Source: Pichia kudriavzevii
Taxonomy: Eukaryota; Ascomycota; Pichiomycetes; Pichiales; Pichiaceae
Assembly: GCF_003054445.1 (NCBI RefSeq)
Contig: NC_042508.1
Coordinates: forward strand, 1,488,001-1,552,000
Direction: 5' to 3'
DNA length: 64,000 nucleotides
Shown here: piece after piece, positions 8,074 through 17,665 of the stretch
Numbering within the stretch: position 1 is the stretch's first letter
Layout: every line of letters begins with the position of its first letter
Translations under genes and position numbers: made by a program
The notes under the pieces: generated by a model
Database searches by the model: none
What the model saw: the letters and a program-made list of their open reading frames with translations, nothing else
Told to the model about the DNA's origin: nothing

Positions 8074-8178
8074 AAAAAAGTTGAGTAAGATCTCTTTGTA
8101 AAGCGTGTCATCCTTATGCAGGGGCCATGCTAATCTTCTCTGTATTTTTTCGTTTGACCATGTGTCCCGAAGGACACA
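8074..8178 (-). ncRNA. SNR6: U6 spliceosomal snRNA
   Basis: The minus strand reads as U6. A 5' stem-loop GUGUCC-UUCG-GGACAC is followed by the ACAGAGA box, then GAUUAGCAUGGCCCCUGCAU (AGC triad and U4-pairing stem) and AAGGAUGACAC. The invariant core is close to that of S. pombe and human, more so than to S. cerevisiae. A run of nine T (plus-strand A at 8071-8079) terminates RNA polymerase III. An A-box-like TGGTCAAACGA lies inside the gene and a B box lies downstream. A CACGTG lies about 36 bp upstream; a canonical TATA at -30 is not obvious. The 5' end is uncertain by a few bases. Confidence 0.96.
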
Positions 8179-8213
8179 GTTTTAAATTTTTTTACTTCAT
8201 CACGAAATCATAT

Positions 8214-8219
8214 CACGTG
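8214..8219. promoter_or_regulatory. CACGTG E-box upstream of U6
   Basis: A CACGTG core, the site of Cbf1/Pho4-type bHLH factors in yeasts, lies about 36 bp upstream of the predicted U6 start. It could instead serve a diverging transcript toward SAM50. Motif evidence only. Confidence 0.35.
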
Positions 8220-9205
8220 ACATTATTACAGAAAAGGGAAAGTATGGAAAACTTTGGATTTGCTACAATAAATAAATAAATTGTTTTTTGAAGAATGATT
8301 TATACGAAAAAGCTAATTTGCCTTTATTTCTAATGTGTAGTCATACAAGAAGCATTAGTGGTCTTGATAGATTAATGTTTTTAATTAAGCCCTTTTCTAC
8401 ATCATATGTTTTTCAGATATAAACAGTTGAACTTTAAAATTGACAAAGTTACTACTTTGCGAGTAATATAGTTTATTTTTGCGTCTCATATTCATAAATG
8501 AGGATCTTGGCTTTGTCCACTTTGTTCATAGCACACCTGTATTTCTTAATCTTAAATGGGTATTTCCTTTGTGGGGTTTGTTTTGCTGTAAAACTTAATA
8601 AGAAAAAAAGCTTTTTACAACCAGTCACTGTCTAAGTTTTAATGTAGAATGAAAAAGCGGAATAAATACGAGTCATTAATCAAGCCTGGTAAACATATTA
8701 TTTGGAGTATAATTTTGAAGAATCTTTTTGCATAGATAAGGTATAATATGAGAACACCTGCTATTACAGATTTTCTTATTTTTATTTCACAATGTCTGGA
8801 AAGACTTTTTTATAAATAAGATTACATAGCTTTATGACAGATTGCTTTTTCTTTGGTTGCTGAATGCCACCAAAGTACGCACAAACCAAATACTCCTGTT
8901 TCTCATTTTCATTAATATTGACTCAAACAGATCAATCGTTTAGAACATCTGGAAACTTCAAGATATATCAATTTTTATTTATTTAGTTGCATTAACTCTG
9001 TAGGAATTAATGCAAATAAATGGAAAAAAAATCAATAAATTGGATTTTCCGAAATAGCGGACACTTCGGGCTAGTTTTCAAAAAATGGAGGTCCCTCCCT
9101 ATGTTAACTTTTCATTCTCAGTTTAGTCATTGGTTCAGTAATTTCGGCAATTGTTACTCAAAAATTTAATCAAAAACAATAGGTAAGAGAGAGTAAGAAG
9201 AACTA

Positions 9206-9288
9206 AGAGAGAAAGCTTGGCTCTCTCAGAGATGTTGCTACCAATGGTGTGTCCGGGCATGCCTTTTTTTCATTGGCCGCGGCATCTC
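9206..9288 (+). promoter_or_regulatory. Two hairpins in the SAM50 leader/promoter
   Basis: A small hairpin pairs AGAGAG (9206-9211) with CTCTCT (9221-9226). A larger one pairs 9229-9246 with 9271-9288: as RNA, 16 of 18 positions pair, including two G-U pairs, around a 24-nt loop. Its arms contain CCAATG and CATTGG, so at DNA level it is also two inverted CCAAT boxes, which could bind the HAP complex. It ends 94 bp before the SAM50 ATG. Which level matters depends on the transcription start. Confidence 0.45.
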
Positions 9289-9382
9289 CATTTGAGACTT
9301 TCTCTTTCAAGTTCATGGTAACACTAGTTAATCGTTATGAAGGATTAACCCAGATGATTCATACCACTCAATACACAATATA

Positions 9383-10759
9383 ATGACTTCGGAACAAGAT
9401 AGAAATTCAACCCCAGTTAACTTGGAGAATATCAATGCTTACGGTGTGGAATCATATAAGAAAGAGTATATTCAGAATCTCTTAGCACCTTTATTAGATA
9501 CACCCATCAAAAGCGTTGAAGAGTTGATTTCCCAAGGCAATAAAATAACATCTCAATTGAATAACCTAAACGGATTTCAGTCTGTTAGCTTGAAATTCGA
9601 CGTCAGTAACTCTAAAAGTGTTGAAGTTAATGCGTTGAATGAAAAATTAGTTAACGTTATTGGAACCATTGAAGCAGTACCATTGAAGAAAAGTGCATTG
9701 TCTGTTAGGACTATTCATAGTGACCTGGACCATGCAGTTGAACTGGCGTACTTAAATAGAAATGCTTTAGGCCGTGGTGAATTTTTTCAAGCAAGTTCCT
9801 ATCTGAACTTTTTGAATATGACCAAAAATGTGGATATTCTAGCATCAACCCCAATATTAGATACCTCATTTAGACTATTTGGTCATTTAAATGTGTCCAA
9901 GACTGCAGACAAGTTGTTCAAATCAAGCTCACAAGCGGCAACTTCTGCCGAGCTTGGTTTTACGAAGCAAAAGTTCTGCAAACATGCAAACTCTTTATCA
10001 ACCATTTCCGGTGGTCTAAACCTGGTTAATAGATCGATCAATAAAATTGAAGATTCAGCCAATGACGAAATCAAAACATATGCTGGTGATTCATTGAAGG
10101 AATCTGTTTTTTTCAACTTGACTTCCTCAAATATGAAATATTTATCAAAGTCCAATTGTACATTGCCACTAAATGGTTATTCTTTATCCTTAACAAATGA
10201 GATTGCCGGATTTCCACAATTACTTGACGATTCGCAAGTCGAACAAAGTTTAGTGGGTGATAGACAGGACCAATACTATAAACTTTGTCTTGGATTTGAT
10301 TATGCTAAACCAATTTTTAATAATAACTTATCAGTGTCATCTAATTTGAAATTTGGCTCGATTTTCAACTTAGCAAAAGATGAAACTGTTAATTTTCAGG
10401 ATAAGTTTTATCCCAAAGTATCCGGACATTTTAACCCAGTAATGCCATCTAAGTCTATTGGTGCTGGATCTTTTTTGAGCTATAACTTTGATGCTTATAC
10501 CAAAGTTGGTTTTGTTGACATTAAGGAGCCTTTGAGACTTTATGCTTCAGTGAATGGTGCTTCTTCAGCAAACGTGTCAAACGGCTTGGAAAAAAACGAG
10601 ATGCTACAGTTGACAAAAGATTGGAAACACGGATTAGACTTCGGACTACTATATACTAATGGTAATGCCAACGCAAAACTATTCTGGAGGAAACCAATTG
10701 GTATTTCCAATGATTTTGGTAAGTTTGGTTTTGAAGTCGACATCAATGGTCAATGGTAG
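9383..10759 (+). CDS. SAM50: Sorting and assembly machinery protein SAM50 (Omp85 family)
   Basis: The central beta-barrel of the SAM complex, which inserts beta-barrel proteins such as Tom40 and porin into the mitochondrial outer membrane. The N-terminal region to about residue 110 has the helix-strand pattern of a single POTRA domain (LLDTPIKSVEELI, GFQSVSLKFDV). The rest alternates short amphipathic strands, beginning with RNALGRGEFFQASSYL, a form of the RN.FGRGE motif that opens the Omp85 barrel. The protein ends in FGFEVDINGQW, an aromatic last strand. There is no presequence, as expected. Its 458 residues compare with 484 in S. cerevisiae. The Omp85 call is firm; the sequence is fairly divergent. 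Confidence 0.87.
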   Translation: MTSEQDRNSTPVNLENINAYGVESYKKEYIQNLLAPLLDTPIKSVEELISQGNKITSQLNNLNGFQSVSLKFDVSNSKSVEVNALNEKLVNVIGTIEAVPLKKSALSVRTIHSDLDHAVELAYLNRNALGRGEFFQASSYLNFLNMTKNVDILASTPILDTSFRLFGHLNVSKTADKLFKSSSQAATSAELGFTKQKFCKHANSLSTISGGLNLVNRSINKIEDSANDEIKTYAGDSLKESVFFNLTSSNMKYLSKSNCTLPLNGYSLSLTNEIAGFPQLLDDSQVEQSLVGDRQDQYYKLCLGFDYAKPIFNNNLSVSSNLKFGSIFNLAKDETVNFQDKFYPKVSGHFNPVMPSKSIGAGSFLSYNFDAYTKVGFVDIKEPLRLYASVNGASSANVSNGLEKNEMLQLTKDWKHGLDFGLLYTNGNANAKLFWRKPIGISNDFGKFGFEVDINGQW

Positions 10760-10885
10760 TATTATTTATTAACTGATTATAAGCTTTACGCCATTTATTT
10801 TAATTTTAAGATTATGTACTTTTTAATATAAAAGATTCTAAAGACACAAATAAACAAGCACCATATGTACATTTGCAGTGATGAA

Positions 10886-12544
10886 CTATGCAGATTTCAA
10901 CAATCTTTCTACATCAGATAGTCCATCTACTTTAAGGCCATCCAACTTTTCGGTAACTACCTTGACCATGTCCTCAAGATTGACCAATTCTCCATCGTTT
11001 TCCTCACCTTGTCCTAGTAACTTGATACGGATTTTACCTTCTGGGAATTCTTCCTTACCCAAAATAACAGCAATTGGACAACCTGATTTCTCGGCAGCGT
11101 CAAATTGCTTACGAGGATTAGCCTTCTGTTTGTATAAATATTCAGATTCAATACCTGCATCCCACAACATACCAGCAACTTTCATTCTTTCAGGTAAGAA
11201 ACCATTCCAACCTTCACCACCACCAAATGCCATGATGTAAACCTGTGTTGAAGTTGGCCTAATCTTTTCAATTAGTTGTTGACGTTGCTTTATTAGTGAG
11301 AACAATCTTTCAACACCAAATGAAACACCAACACATGGGATAGATGGTGCCTTTTTACCCTTTGAATTAGTACCCAAGAACATACCAACTAAACCGTCAT
11401 ATCTACCACCTGCAGCAATTGAACCAACACCTACATACTCTGAAGCATCATCGTCGCCATCCTTTGACTTTTTGTTTTTTTTGGAAGCTTTCTCCTTCTT
11501 TTCAGATGCATCACTTGGAGGTGCAGATTGTGCGGTGACCGCTTCATAGATCACCCCGGTATAATAATCTAAACCTCTTGCAAGAGACATATCGAATGAT
11601 ATATATTTATCGACCTTGAAAGCTTCCAAATACTCAATCATGGTGGAAATTTCCTCAACACCTGTTTTTGCGGATTCATTTGACATTAGAGTTTGGTCAT
11701 TTTTTAAAATTTGTAAAACTTCCTGAATGGTACCATTGATTTTGACATAGTTGCCAATTCTATCAGCAACTTCTTCAGTTTGACCCTTCTCAACAACCAT
11801 TTCTTTCTTGACTGCATCCCATGGTGATTTATCTAATTTATCAACAGCTGAGGATATTTTACGTACATCCTCATCGGCAACGCCACAAACCTGGAAAATA
11901 CCATCCAAAATTTTTCTGTGGTTCAATTTAATTTTGAAATCATCAATACCTAAACCTAGTAATCCGGAGACTAAAATTTTCATAATTTCTGCGTCTGGTA
12001 CCATTGAATCATATTGACCAGCAATATCAAAATCGCATTGATAGAATTCTCTCATTCTTCCCTTGGTCATTGCTGGCTGATCTCTTCTGTAGACTTTTGC
12101 AATATGGTACCTTTTAATGTTTGAAATACCATTCATTGCAACATATCTAGCAAATGGAACAGTTAAGTCATAACGTAGAGAGGTTAACTCACCACCTTGA
12201 TCTTCCAAATTATAAATAAGCTTGGAATCTTCACCGTATTTACCCGATAAAATTTCTCTTAGTTCAAAAACAGGAGTGTCGATAGTGACACCACCGTGTG
12301 ATTTAAAAATCTTAGTCAGATGATCAAAAATTGCGGTACGGACAATCATATCTTTATCAGCCCAGTCCTTGGTACCCTTTGGTGTTTTCAAGGAGAACTG
12401 AACTGGTTTTTTCTCCGACTTTGATTGCGTCTTCTTGACAGCTTCGGCCTGGCTTGGTCCTGGAGTTGTTGTTTCGGTAGACATGTTTCTTAAGATGTGT
12501 GATCGAGTAGAGATGCGCTTGAGATGGTGTCTGCAAAATTGCAT
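10886..12544 (-). CDS. HTS1: Histidyl-tRNA synthetase, probably dual-targeted
   Basis: A class II aminoacyl-tRNA synthetase charging tRNA-His. Motif 2 lies near FYQCDFD at 167-173, the histidine-specific [10 protein letters not shown] at 321-330, AAGGRYDGL at 377-385 and motif 3 GVSFGVERL at 406-414. The C-terminal anticodon-binding domain follows. The first ATG at 12544 gives 552 residues and an N-terminus rich in Arg, His and Ser ([20 protein letters not shown]), a mitochondrial presequence. An in-frame ATG at 12484 ([10 protein letters not shown]) would give a 532-residue cytosolic form. S. cerevisiae HTS1 makes both isozymes this way. A lysine-rich insertion at about 345-367 is typical of fungal enzymes. 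Confidence 0.96.
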   Translation of the reverse strand: MQFCRHHLKRISTRSHILRNMSTETTTPGPSQAEAVKKTQSKSEKKPVQFSLKTPKGTKDWADKDMIVRTAIFDHLTKIFKSHGGVTIDTPVFELREILSGKYGEDSKLIYNLEDQGGELTSLRYDLTVPFARYVAMNGISNIKRYHIAKVYRRDQPAMTKGRMREFYQCDFDIAGQYDSMVPDAEIMKILVSGLLGLGIDDFKIKLNHRKILDGIFQVCGVADEDVRKISSAVDKLDKSPWDAVKKEMVVEKGQTEEVADRIGNYVKINGTIQEVLQILKNDQTLMSNESAKTGVEEISTMIEYLEAFKVDKYISFDMSLARGLDYYTGVIYEAVTAQSAPPSDASEKKEKASKKNKKSKDGDDDASEYVGVGSIAAGGRYDGLVGMFLGTNSKGKKAPSIPCVGVSFGVERLFSLIKQRQQLIEKIRPTSTQVYIMAFGGGEGWNGFLPERMKVAGMLWDAGIESEYLYKQKANPRKQFDAAEKSGCPIAVILGKEEFPEGKIRIKLLGQGEENDGELVNLEDMVKVVTEKLDGLKVDGLSDVERLLKSA

Positions 12545-12778
12545 GTGATCCAAGAGTTTAGCTAGATGCTGGAATTGTACGAAGTGTGGAAAATGTTGAT
12601 TTTTTTTTTTCGAATCTGTTGACTCATGAAATTCGAGATAGACTAGATAATTTCTGCGACTCCCATGGATGTACAGTTCTCAAAATTCTGAGGTTATTTT
12701 TTATTATATCTCACTATATTTGACTAATTATATTATTATGGTTATACGATCCTATAATATTATTCTAGTTACATCAAT

Positions 12779-13948
12779 TCAAAAAAACCTAGAAGACATG
12801 GCATCTGCCCCTTGTTCTAGATAATCTTGTCTGGAAAAATATAAATCATTAAATTTGGATAATATATTAGCACCTATCCAGGTCTCGATACCCCTATCCA
12901 TATTGTCTTGATTTAAGTAGCTCGAAATTTGGAAGTCGTTAATGTATAAACGTAAATCTGCAATCACAACATCTTCAAACCCCGGTATACCAGAGTTTTC
13001 TCCCTGGATGATGATGTTATTCAATAAGTCTGCATAGAGAGAAGCCGGCCCACCTATATTTTTCAAAGACTTGAAAATCAGTTGACCCAGCCCTTCAGAC
13101 TCAGGAGTGAGAGATGAGGGAGGATTGCCGATTATCGTCGAGTAAGAATCGTACGGTGAGAATATAGGTTGAATAAAGTTGTTTATTTGATCTAAACGAG
13201 ATATTGAGGCAGAGTATGTATTTCCCGGGGTTTTAAAAATCTTTTCGTCAATTGATAATGGTGATATATCTAAGATTGATTTTTTGAAGTCGGTCAAAGT
13301 TTGCGTAATTGCAAATTGGTGGAAACTGTTAGACAATTTCAATTTCTGATAATCAATTGGCAAAAGTGAATCCAAAGGAATTTCCTTTTTAGTCAAATAT
13401 TCTTTAATAAATAGATTGATGAAATCACCACCAAATCGGGATTTCAATATACCTTTTTTGATTACTTTGCCATTGGATATAGGTGTAACCGATAAGAAAT
13501 CGTTTTCGAAATCCACTATTATACAGTTGTTCGGCTTCGACATCGCATAGGCAGTGCACAGTTGTCTTTCGTGCAATGAGAACAGAGGAACTTCCAGCTC
13601 TTCATAGACTATTTCAGATAAAGTGTGCAATTGTTTTTTATCAAACCATGCATTCTGCGCTATTGTTAACGGTAGTTCTTTGATGTAATCTTCACTTAGA
13701 TTTAGCGACGTGTAGATATGGTTTATAAATGGAGCAGTTGCGTTCTTGTTGTACAATATTCCATCGGAAAAAAGGGTGTAGATATTGTCATTTTCATTAC
13801 GAGGCAAAATGGGATCAAAGATTAGCTCGCTAGATGCACCATCATTTGCATAGATTGGTGTCAAGGAGATATCTGGAGTGTCTCTGTGGTTTAGAGCTGC
13901 ATGCACAGCAGTCGAATTGAGATCAACAACAACAGATGGAGTAGACAT
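12779..13948 (-). CDS. ARP7: Actin-related protein ARP7
   Basis: A nuclear actin-related protein that pairs with Arp9 on the HSA helix of the SWI/SNF and RSC remodelling ATPases. The best matches to S. cerevisiae Arp7 are NCIIVDFENDFLSVTPI with SRFGGDFINLFI in the centre (Arp7 has VIDIGASGCNVTPI and SKFGGDF), ESEGLGQLIFKSLKNIG (EDGLGPLMAKSVKKAG), and DRGIETWIGANILSKF (DRKIQGWLGALTMANL). The canonical actin phosphate loops are degenerate, as expected of this non-hydrolysing type. At 389 residues it lacks inserts that take S. cerevisiae Arp7 to 477. Arp9 is the alternative, but the FGGDF stretch favours Arp7. Confidence 0.8.
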   Translation of the reverse strand: MSTPSVVVDLNSTAVHAALNHRDTPDISLTPIYANDGASSELIFDPILPRNENDNIYTLFSDGILYNKNATAPFINHIYTSLNLSEDYIKELPLTIAQNAWFDKKQLHTLSEIVYEELEVPLFSLHERQLCTAYAMSKPNNCIIVDFENDFLSVTPISNGKVIKKGILKSRFGGDFINLFIKEYLTKKEIPLDSLLPIDYQKLKLSNSFHQFAITQTLTDFKKSILDISPLSIDEKIFKTPGNTYSASISRLDQINNFIQPIFSPYDSYSTIIGNPPSSLTPESEGLGQLIFKSLKNIGGPASLYADLLNNIIIQGENSGIPGFEDVVIADLRLYINDFQISSYLNQDNMDRGIETWIGANILSKFNDLYFSRQDYLEQGADAMSSRFF

Positions 13949-14217
13949 TGAGAGGAATGTCTGCTAAAGAGAAACTTGTTAAAAATCACGAATTGTAAAC
14001 CTTGTATTGATTGCTTCTGTGGGTTTACATGTGCAAAAACAAAACAAAATCAACATGAAACTCATGGAAATGCACATGTTTTTTGTTCCTCGAAAATACT
14101 GAAACTGGAAAAAAAAACAAGACATTCTGAATAATTATCTACATATCGCTTTTCTCTATATGTCTTTGTTCCTGTCTATTTCCCTTTCCTTCTTTACGGA
14201 ATAACTTACAACCTTCA

Positions 14218-14574
14218 ATGTCTACTGAAAAAGATACCACTCTAAAAACTACAAAGGAAAGCACTACTGCGCCTTCAGTTTCGCCCTCTGCTCGTGCCCA
14301 ACAGATTGCCCAGCAACTGCGTACACAAATTACCCGCCAGGGCAAACTTGAGGACGAGCTCAACGCCCTGGAACATGCAATTTTCGCCCGCGAAAGTGTC
14401 TATTTGGCTCTCACTGGGTCAGTTGTTCGTGGATTTAATGAGGAGAAAGACAGGGAGAAGGACAGAGACAAGGACAAGGACAACAGAATATTCTCACTTT
14501 CTTCTGCTACATACGTGCATCAGATCAAGAACAAAAGCAACGATAACAACGGTAACAGTGTAAGTGACAACTGA
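14218..14574 (+). CDS. EAF6: NuA4 histone acetyltransferase subunit EAF6
   Basis: A small subunit of the NuA4 (and NuA3) acetyltransferase complexes in the nucleus. Residues 24-62 form an amphipathic coiled coil (LRTQITRQGKLEDELNALE), followed by the family signature of YLALTGSVVRGF at 62-73 and IFSLSS at 91-96. Between these lies a low-complexity run of alternating charges (KDREKDRDKDKD at about 77-88). At 118 residues it matches S. cerevisiae Eaf6 (113). Only 25 bp separate its stop from the next gene on the same strand, so the EFL1 promoter must overlap EAF6 coding sequence, or the two share a transcript. Confidence 0.9.
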   Translation: MSTEKDTTLKTTKESTTAPSVSPSARAQQIAQQLRTQITRQGKLEDELNALEHAIFARESVYLALTGSVVRGFNEEKDREKDRDKDKDNRIFSLSSATYVHQIKNKSNDNNGNSVSDN

Positions 14575-14599
14575 CGAGGTTTTTATATTAGCAAATCAA

Positions 14600-17410
14600 A
14601 TGAATTTATCAAAAGGTGAAATTTCTGCACTACAGTCAAACACAGACAATATCAGGAACATCTGTATACTGGCCCATGTCGACCATGGCAAAACAACTCT
14701 TTCGGATTCTTTGATTGCATCTAATGGTATAATATCGAAGAAGATGGCAGGAAAAGTCAGGTATTTGGACTCGAGACCAGATGAACAGTTGAGAGGTATC
14801 ACTATGGAATCATCTGCAATTTCACTATTTTTTAAAACAATTAATCAGAATAAAGAGATTTCGCAATTTCTAATAAACTTGATTGACTCCCCCGGTCATA
14901 TTGATTTCTCTTCAGAAGTTTCATCTGTTTCAAGGTTATGTGATGGTGCAATTGTTTTAGTAGACGTAGTGGAAGGTGTTTGTTCTCAAACTATAACAGT
15001 TTTAAGGCAAGCATGGATTGACAATTTAAAACCTATTCTTGTTTTGAATAAAATCGATCGTTTGATTTTAGAGTTACAGCTATCAGCAGAAGATGCATAT
15101 GATCATTTACAGAGATTGATCGATCAAACCAATACAATAATGGCTTCATTTTACCAAGGTGATGTTATTGGAACCCATTACAACTGGGATGGCACTGCTG
15201 ACACCTGGATTGAACATAATGATGATGACATCTACTTTGATCCAAATTTACAAAATGTTATATTCACCTCCGCATATGATGGTTGGGGATTCAATTTGAA
15301 TCAGTTTGCTTCAATTTTATCGAAAAAGACCCAAATTGATCAATCTGAGTTTACTGGAAAATTATGGGGTAATTTCACAATCGACATGAAGAATAAAAAA
15401 ATGGTTGAAATACCTAAGAAATCTAAAGCCAAGCCTTTGTTCATTTCTTTTATTTTAGACTCTATTTGGAAGATTTACAACTCAGTCAGCGATAGGGATA
15501 TCGATTCAATTACAAAAATTACAAACTCTCTATCAATCAAGATATCTGCTAAAGAACTCAATTCAAAAGACTCTAAGCAATTGATTCAATCAATAATGTC
15601 TCAATTCTTACCCATTTCTTCTTCTCTATTGTCTGCTATTATTGATAAACTGCCTTCCCCATCAGTTTCACAGGAAACAAAAATGAACTCTTTTTTGAAA
15701 TCGATTCCTAACTCACAATTGATTGACGATAATTTGAAGGATGGTTTATTCCACTGTGACAAAAATGGAATATCATGTGGCTATATATCTAAGATGCTTT
15801 CTATTCCTGGATCAGAAATGCCTGAAAACCAGCCGGCTGTTCTATCCCAAGATGAAATAATGGAAAGAGGTAGGCTTGCGAGATTAAAAGCAGCTAAAGC
15901 TGCCGAATTGGCAGCGATGGCCGATAGTGACAATACCAGGGCACAAAAAGCTGAATCTGACACAGAAGAAGCAGGTGTAGCATCCGAGGAGTTTGAATTT
16001 GAAGATCCTTTTGAATATGAAGAGGAAGAAGAAGAAGAAGAAGAAGAAGAAGAAGAAGAAGAAACGAACCCCGAAGTTCTGATTGCATTCACTAGAATTT
16101 TCTCGGGTACAGTCAAGAGGGGTGATACGTTGTCTATTCTTTCACCGCTCTACGATGTTTCTAAGCCCGATGACGAGGAAAATAAAAAACATATCCATTC
16201 AATTGAAGTTGATAATCTATACATTTTGATGGGTAGAGACATGACGGCCGTGGACGCTGCACCAGCAGGCACGATAATAGGTATTTCCTCATCTTCATTC
16301 AAGTCCATTATCCTCAAGTCCGGTACTATAATCGACCCTAACTATTTTGATAAGTGCATCAATTTTGCCCAATCTTTGACAATTATTGATGTCCCACCAA
16401 TTGTTCGTGTTACACTTGAGCCAGCCCAATTAAGGAATATGGACAAGTTGTTAAAAGGTATCAAGAGATTGAACTTGGCGGATCCTTGCGTCCGAGGTTA
16501 TATGAATGAGGTCGGTGAAGTTGTACTTGAAACTGCGGGTGAGTTACACCTAGAAAGATGTGTTCGTGATCTAGAAGACAGGTTTGCACAAGTTGCCATC
16601 ACTGTTGGTAAGCCAATTGTTCCCTTCAGAGAAACTATTTTGGAAAGTTATGAATTCGAAGTCTCTATTAGTGGTTCAACGATCAAGATGCAAGTCAAAC
16701 CTTGGGATGGCTCATCCAATGGTGGTAGTGAAACATTATTGGAGTCTAAAAAGTACAAGGATATTCTCACGAAGAATACTACTATTGATATCACGTTGTT
16801 GGATAGTACTTTAAAGAGTGGCTTTTCGTTAGCAATTAAAGAAGGTCCTGTGATTGCAGAACCATTAGAAGGTGTTGAGGTTCACATTGCTTCAATTGAG
16901 AAGAATGACAGTGTTGAAAATCATGAAAATGGTCTCTCAAAGATTAGAGATTCAATACAGAATGCTATATTGAAGGCCTCCCCAAGAATAAAACTTGCAA
17001 TGTATGTCGTTGATATTCAAACATCTGCGGAGCTGTTGGGTAAAGTCTACACTGTTATTCAAAAACAACGAGGATCCATTATATCCGAAGAAATGAAGGA
17101 GGGTACACCATTCTTCACTGTGGAAGCTAAATTACCAGTACTTACATCGTTTGGCTTTAGTAATGAGATCAGGAAGAAGACATCCGGTGGTGCTATTCCT
17201 CAGCTTGTTTTTGATGGATTTGAGACAGTTGACGAAGATCCGTTCTGGGTCCCTACAAACGAGGAGGAGATTGAGGAATTTGGTGAAACCGGTGATAGAG
17301 AAAACTGGATGAGGACAATCATGAACGAAGTTAGGAAAAGTAAAGGTTTATTTGTAGATGAATTGGTTGTCAAGGATGGCGAGAAACAAAGAACCTTAAA
17401 GAAGGATTAA
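14600..17410 (+). CDS. RIA1: Ribosome-maturation GTPase EFL1/RIA1 (EF-2-like)
   Basis: A cytosolic EF-2-like GTPase that, with Sdo1, releases the anti-association factor Tif6 from pre-60S subunits. G motifs are AHVDHGKT (25-32), RGITMESS (66-73), DSPGH (96-100) and NKID (150-153). The C-terminal EF-G domains include AGELHLERCVRDL and EEMKEGTPFF, and the end EKQRTLKKD matches S. cerevisiae Ria1. I start at the ATG at 14600 (936 residues); the frame extends upstream to a GTG at 14564 without another ATG. The acidic insert in the middle is reduced to a pure glutamate run (about 474-490) encoded by GAA/GAG repeats; S. cerevisiae Ria1 is 1110 residues with a longer acidic insert. The gene lies 25 bp after EAF6. 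Confidence 0.95.
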   Translation: MNLSKGEISALQSNTDNIRNICILAHVDHGKTTLSDSLIASNGIISKKMAGKVRYLDSRPDEQLRGITMESSAISLFFKTINQNKEISQFLINLIDSPGHIDFSSEVSSVSRLCDGAIVLVDVVEGVCSQTITVLRQAWIDNLKPILVLNKIDRLILELQLSAEDAYDHLQRLIDQTNTIMASFYQGDVIGTHYNWDGTADTWIEHNDDDIYFDPNLQNVIFTSAYDGWGFNLNQFASILSKKTQIDQSEFTGKLWGNFTIDMKNKKMVEIPKKSKAKPLFISFILDSIWKIYNSVSDRDIDSITKITNSLSIKISAKELNSKDSKQLIQSIMSQFLPISSSLLSAIIDKLPSPSVSQETKMNSFLKSIPNSQLIDDNLKDGLFHCDKNGISCGYISKMLSIPGSEMPENQPAVLSQDEIMERGRLARLKAAKAAELAAMADSDNTRAQKAESDTEEAGVASEEFEFEDPFEYEEEEEEEEEEEEEEETNPEVLIAFTRIFSGTVKRGDTLSILSPLYDVSKPDDEENKKHIHSIEVDNLYILMGRDMTAVDAAPAGTIIGISSSSFKSIILKSGTIIDPNYFDKCINFAQSLTIIDVPPIVRVTLEPAQLRNMDKLLKGIKRLNLADPCVRGYMNEVGEVVLETAGELHLERCVRDLEDRFAQVAITVGKPIVPFRETILESYEFEVSISGSTIKMQVKPWDGSSNGGSETLLESKKYKDILTKNTTIDITLLDSTLKSGFSLAIKEGPVIAEPLEGVEVHIASIEKNDSVENHENGLSKIRDSIQNAILKASPRIKLAMYVVDIQTSAELLGKVYTVIQKQRGSIISEEMKEGTPFFTVEAKLPVLTSFGFSNEIRKKTSGGAIPQLVFDGFETVDEDPFWVPTNEEEIEEFGETGDRENWMRTIMNEVRKSKGLFVDELVVKDGEKQRTLKKD
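16018..16065 (+). repeat. GAA/GAG trinucleotide repeat (poly-Glu) in RIA1
   Basis: About 15 consecutive GAA or GAG codons encode an uninterrupted glutamate run inside the coding sequence. The repeat is nearly pure GAA, so it is prone to slippage and to length variation between strains. Confidence 0.9.
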
Positions 17411-17665
17411 TAAGTCGACGAATTTAATAAATACAATAACTCCTAATAATAATTTTTATTACATACTTGGTATTGTAGAGTATTACGATTTTGCCAAGTT
17501 TCTTAGAAACACTATCTTGTGCTCAAGTCTTTCTTAACTAGACATAGTAGTTGTTTTCATTCAAACCACTTGAAAATAAACCCCTAAGAAGAAGCCCATA
17601 GTCAATCATTTGTATTTACATGAATATATTTTTCTGTAAAGGGTATTTTTTATTGGAAATTCCAG

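Larger units (their letters stand above)
8179..9382. other. Intergenic, U6 to SAM50
   Basis: This 1.2-kb A/T-rich interval should contain the U6 upstream region (CACGTG at 8214-8219) and the SAM50 promoter and leader. The final 200 bp hold two hairpins, listed separately. I could not find C/D or H/ACA snoRNA box pairs with confidence, and no ORF is recognisable. Confidence 0.5.

Noticed and set aside
12545-12553. Upstream extension of HTS1 from a TTG
   Set aside because: Nuclear yeast genes normally start at ATG; the ATG at 12544 already supplies the presequence.
14564-14599. Upstream extension of RIA1 from a GTG
   Set aside because: No ATG in this stretch; homology begins after the ATG at 14600.
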